Source: Methyloversatilis universalis
GTDB taxonomy: Bacteria > Pseudomonadota > Gammaproteobacteria > Methylococcales > Methylococcaceae
NCBI GenBank assembly: GCA_020723665.1
Contig: DYIL01000001.1
Location: 186,001-250,000, forward strand
Length of the DNA: 64,000 bases
Reading direction: 5' to 3'
The first letter of the stretch is position 1. Each line of letters starts with the position of its first letter. A program made the translations under genes and the position numbers. The notes beneath the pieces are model-generated. The model did no database searches. It worked only from the letters and a program-made list of their open reading frames with translations, and had not been told where the DNA came from. Shown one piece after another: positions 61,596 through 64,000 of this stretch.

Positions 61596-64000
61596 ATGCG
61601 GCTGGACAAGATCAAACTCGCGGGCTTCAAGTCCTTCGTCGATCCCACGTCGATTCCGCTCCCCGGCAATCTGGTGGGCATCGTCGGACCGAACGGCTGC
61701 GGCAAATCCAACATCATCGACGCCGTGCGCTGGGTGATGGGCGAATCCTCGGCCAAGCATCTTCGCGGCGACACCATGGCCGACGTGATCTTCAACGGCT
61801 CCAGCACACGCAAGCCGGTAGGGCTCGCCTCGGTGGAACTGATCTTCGACAACAGCGAAGGCAAGGCTCCGGGCGAGTTCGCCAAATACCGCGAAATCTC
61901 CATCAGGCGCCAGGTCACACGGGACGGTCAGTCGACTTATCTTTTGAACGGCACCCGCTGCCGCCGCAAGGACATCACCGACCTTTTTCTCGGCACCGGA
62001 CTCGGCTCGCGCAGCTACGCCATCATCGAGCAAGGCACCATCTCCCGGCTGATCGAAGCCAAGCCTGACGAACTGCGCGAGATCATCGAAGAAGCCGCGG
62101 GCATCTCGAAGTACAAGGAAAGACGCCACGAAACCGAACTCCGCATGGGCCACACCCAAGAAAACCTCGACCGGCTGCAGGATTTGCGCGACGAGGTGGC
62201 GAAGCAATTGGAAAATCTCCGGCGTCAGGCGAAAAAAGCTGAAAAATATTCGGCCCTCAAGCAGGAGGAGCGGCGCTACAAGGAGCAACTGCTCGCGATC
62301 CGCTGGCGCATTTACGACGAGCGCCTGAACGATCATCGTAAGTCCCTGGCCGCAGCCGAACAATTGTTCAAGCAGTTGGTCAGCGAAGGCAACAGCCTGA
62401 ACGAGACCCTGGACCAGCACCGGGAGCGGCACGAAGCGCTGCACCATCAGCTTGCCGAATGCCAAGGCCGCTATTACGAACTCGGCGCTGAAATCAGCCG
62501 GCTCGACCAGACGATCAAACACGCCGAAAAGACGCGCGAAACCCTGCGTCTGGAACAAACGCGGCTCCACGACGAGAAAGAACAGGCCCTGCACGACCTG
62601 GAAAACGATAGACATCAGCTCGATACCATACGGGAAGAGCTCGCGGCGGTCGAGATCGAGCTCCGACAGGCCTTGTCTGCCGAAAACGAAGCGATCCAAT
62701 ACCGGGACGAAGCGGATAGAGCGCTCAAAAACCTGCGCCAGGCCTTCGAATCGCTGAGCGGCGAGATCAACCGCTGCAAAGGTCAAGCCGAGATCCAGAA
62801 ATCGCGGCTCAAACAGTTGGAACAGCAGGCGCGCCAGTTCCAGTCCCGGCGGGAGCGGCTGGAAAGCGAGCGCAATGAACTCGAAGACACGCAGCAAGCC
62901 GAGGGACTCGAAGCGCTGCAACAGGAGCTTGCGGAACTCGAAGCGGAACGTGTGGCGCTGCACGAGCAGTTCCAAAACCTCTCCGATCGAATCCGTCACG
63001 AACGCCAGCGGGCCAAGGCCTGCCACGACGAACTGAACGCCAACCGTGCGCAAGTGCACGCCATACAGGGCAAGATCAGCTCGCTCGAAACGCTGCAGCA
63101 GCACGCGATGGGCAAGGACCGCGCCGCGCTGAAAGCATGGCTGGCCGAGCGCGGCCTGGACCGAGCCGGGCGCCTGGCCGAATACCTGGACGTTCGCCCC
63201 GGCTGGGAAACGGCGGTGGAAAGCGTCCTCGGCAGCTATCTCGAAGCCCTCTGTGTCGAGAGTTCGGCGGTTTATTGGCCGCACTTGAACGAGTTGCCCG
63301 GCGAATCACTGAGTTTTTTCGAAACCCGATCCCCGCATGCGAGCGGCACGCCGCCCGCGGAAAAACTCATCGGCCGGGTGCAATCGCCGTGGGACCTCGC
63401 TCCGCTGCTCGGTACCGTGTACTGCGCCGAAGATCCGGCGGCCGCCAAAACGCTGAGCGAGCGGCTGGCGGACCACGAATCGGTAGTGACGCCGGACGGA
63501 GTCCGCCTGGGCCGGGGCTGGCTGGCGGTGCAAAACCCCGAGGACGGCAAGGCCGGCATGATCAAGCGGGAGCGCGATTTGCGCGAACTCAAGGCGCAGC
63601 GCGATAGCCTGCTGGAAAGAAGCCGGGTGCTGGAACAAGAGCTGGCACAGGCCGACCAGGCGGTAAAGGACGCGGAATACGAGCGCGAGCGACTGCAAAC
63701 CGAGGAGCGTTCCTTGGGCGCCGAACAGACTCGTCTCAAGGCTGAATTGAGCGCCGCCACGGCGCGCTGCGAGCAGGCCGCGAAGCGTCTCCGACAGCTC
63801 GAATACGAGTTGGACGATCTGGAAGAGCATCAGTCCCAAACCGTCGAAGAAACCGCCGAAGCCAAGACCGCATTGATCGAGGCTGAAGAGCGGCTTGCCG
63901 AGTTGGAGCCGAAAGTGGCCGACTATGCCGCACGAAGGGACGAGTTGGAAGCCATTCTCGGCCATGCCGATGCCTCCCTGAGATCGGCGCGCGACCGGGG
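61596..64000 (+). CDS. smc: Chromosome segregation protein SMC (3' end beyond window)
   Basis: The frame from the ATG at 61596 stays open to the window edge (801 codons), which is why the track omits it. It begins MRLDKIKLAGFKSFVDPTSI with Walker A GPNGCGKSN, a LGTGLGSRSYAIIEQGTI segment, and IEEAAGISKYKERRHET, then a long coiled coil (about residues 180-500) rich in Glu/Arg/Leu, the hinge near 510-650 (WLAERGLDRAGRLAEYLDVR onward) and the start of the return coil. SMC homodimers compact and segregate chromosomes; gammaproteobacteria with SMC lack MukB. The 607-residue minus-strand ORF over it is a shadow. Confidence 0.97.
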   Translation, partial: MRLDKIKLAGFKSFVDPTSIPLPGNLVGIVGPNGCGKSNIIDAVRWVMGESSAKHLRGDTMADVIFNGSSTRKPVGLASVELIFDNSEGKAPGEFAKYREISIRRQVTRDGQSTYLLNGTRCRRKDITDLFLGTGLGSRSYAIIEQGTISRLIEAKPDELREIIEEAAGISKYKERRHETELRMGHTQENLDRLQDLRDEVAKQLENLRRQAKKAEKYSALKQEERRYKEQLLAIRWRIYDERLNDHRKSLAAAEQLFKQLVSEGNSLNETLDQHRERHEALHHQLAECQGRYYELGAEISRLDQTIKHAEKTRETLRLEQTRLHDEKEQALHDLENDRHQLDTIREELAAVEIELRQALSAENEAIQYRDEADRALKNLRQAFESLSGEINRCKGQAEIQKSRLKQLEQQARQFQSRRERLESERNELEDTQQAEGLEALQQELAELEAERVALHEQFQNLSDRIRHERQRAKACHDELNANRAQVHAIQGKISSLETLQQHAMGKDRAALKAWLAERGLDRAGRLAEYLDVRPGWETAVESVLGSYLEALCVESSAVYWPHLNELPGESLSFFETRSPHASGTPPAEKLIGRVQSPWDLAPLLGTVYCAEDPAAAKTLSERLADHESVVTPDGVRLGRGWLAVQNPEDGKAGMIKRERDLRELKAQRDSLLERSRVLEQELAQADQAVKDAEYERERLQTEERSLGAEQTRLKAELSAATARCEQAAKRLRQLEYELDDLEEHQSQTVEETAEAKTALIEAEERLAELEPKVADYAARRDELEAILGHADASLRSARDR

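Noticed and set aside
61461-63284. 607-residue minus-strand ORF
   Set aside because: Lies wholly over smc, whose plus-strand frame has clear SMC motifs; the ORF is a codon-bias shadow with low-complexity hydrophobic sequence.

Overview
The window reads as the right-hand part of an integrative and conjugative element (ICE, about 1-28.58 kb) inserted at a tRNA-Ile2(CAU) gene, followed by ordinary chromosome (about 28.58-64 kb) of a high-GC gammaproteobacterium. A Methylococcaceae-type methanotroph (Methylococcus/Methylocaldum-like) is suggested by an mxaRSACKL-like set of methanol dehydrogenase accessory genes, a cytochrome P460 and the gammaproteobacterial rpsU-yqeY-dnaG-rpoD block. The genus is inference; no rRNA is present.

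ICE backbone. It starts inside a Cys-rich TraN-like mating-pair protein, followed by a lipoprotein. After a cargo block comes a DUF1845 gene, then ssb, a Bet/RecT annealing protein, a YqaJ/lambda-type exonuclease, a CobS-like AAA ATPase, a WGR protein, a DUF3150 protein, a CobT-like VWA protein, many small unknown genes, a DUF4942 methyltransferase, a decayed B12-dependent ribonucleotide reductase (nrdJ), a DUF4224 protein and a tyrosine integrase that stops 73 bases short of the tRNA 3' end. From memory, the order traN / cargo / DUF1845 / ssb / bet / exo / cobS / cobT matches the SXT/R391-IncA/C family backbone, and the cargo sits where those elements carry variable hotspot DNA.

Cargo (2.8-10.2 kb). 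Two divergent operons: HerA-type ATPase plus NurA-type nuclease leftwards; and, rightwards, a small ParC-like protein, a ParB-like protein, a protein with a PD-(D/E)xK-like signature, and a DNA methyltransferase, the last three joined by ATGA overlaps. I read this as a candidate restriction-modification-like defence system that I cannot match to a named type.

Structured leaders. From ssb to the DUF4942 gene, most transcription units begin with a 60-120 base GC-rich leader. In many of them a 5' arm and the Shine-Dalgarno (SD) region are both complementary to the same middle strand, so two exclusive folds are possible, one hiding the ribosome site. At least nine of thirteen copies show SD pairing clearly, and pairing is kept while the bases differ. 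This looks like an element-wide translational switch, possibly the radC-type RNA motif.

Chromosome. tRNA-Ile2, rpoD, dnaG, yqeY, rpsU (minus strand); tsaD; plsY; folB-folK facing a pteridine reductase; a RibD-like reductase; a small membrane protein; mxaRSACKL-like genes and a DUF2905 gene; groESL behind a degenerate CIRCE operator; cysH and cysB; a short decayed region; a 7Fe-type ferredoxin; cytochrome P460; a PepSY-like lipoprotein beside nested palindromic repeats; a dicarboxylate/amino-acid symporter; nhaD; a sulfite reductase hemoprotein with its DUF934 partner; a transposase relic; an M48 protease; a glycine-zipper lipoprotein; a zinc-ribbon Ser/Thr kinase; queF; and the 5' part of smc running off the end. 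CysH, CysB, CysI and DUF934 together make an assimilatory sulfate reduction set.
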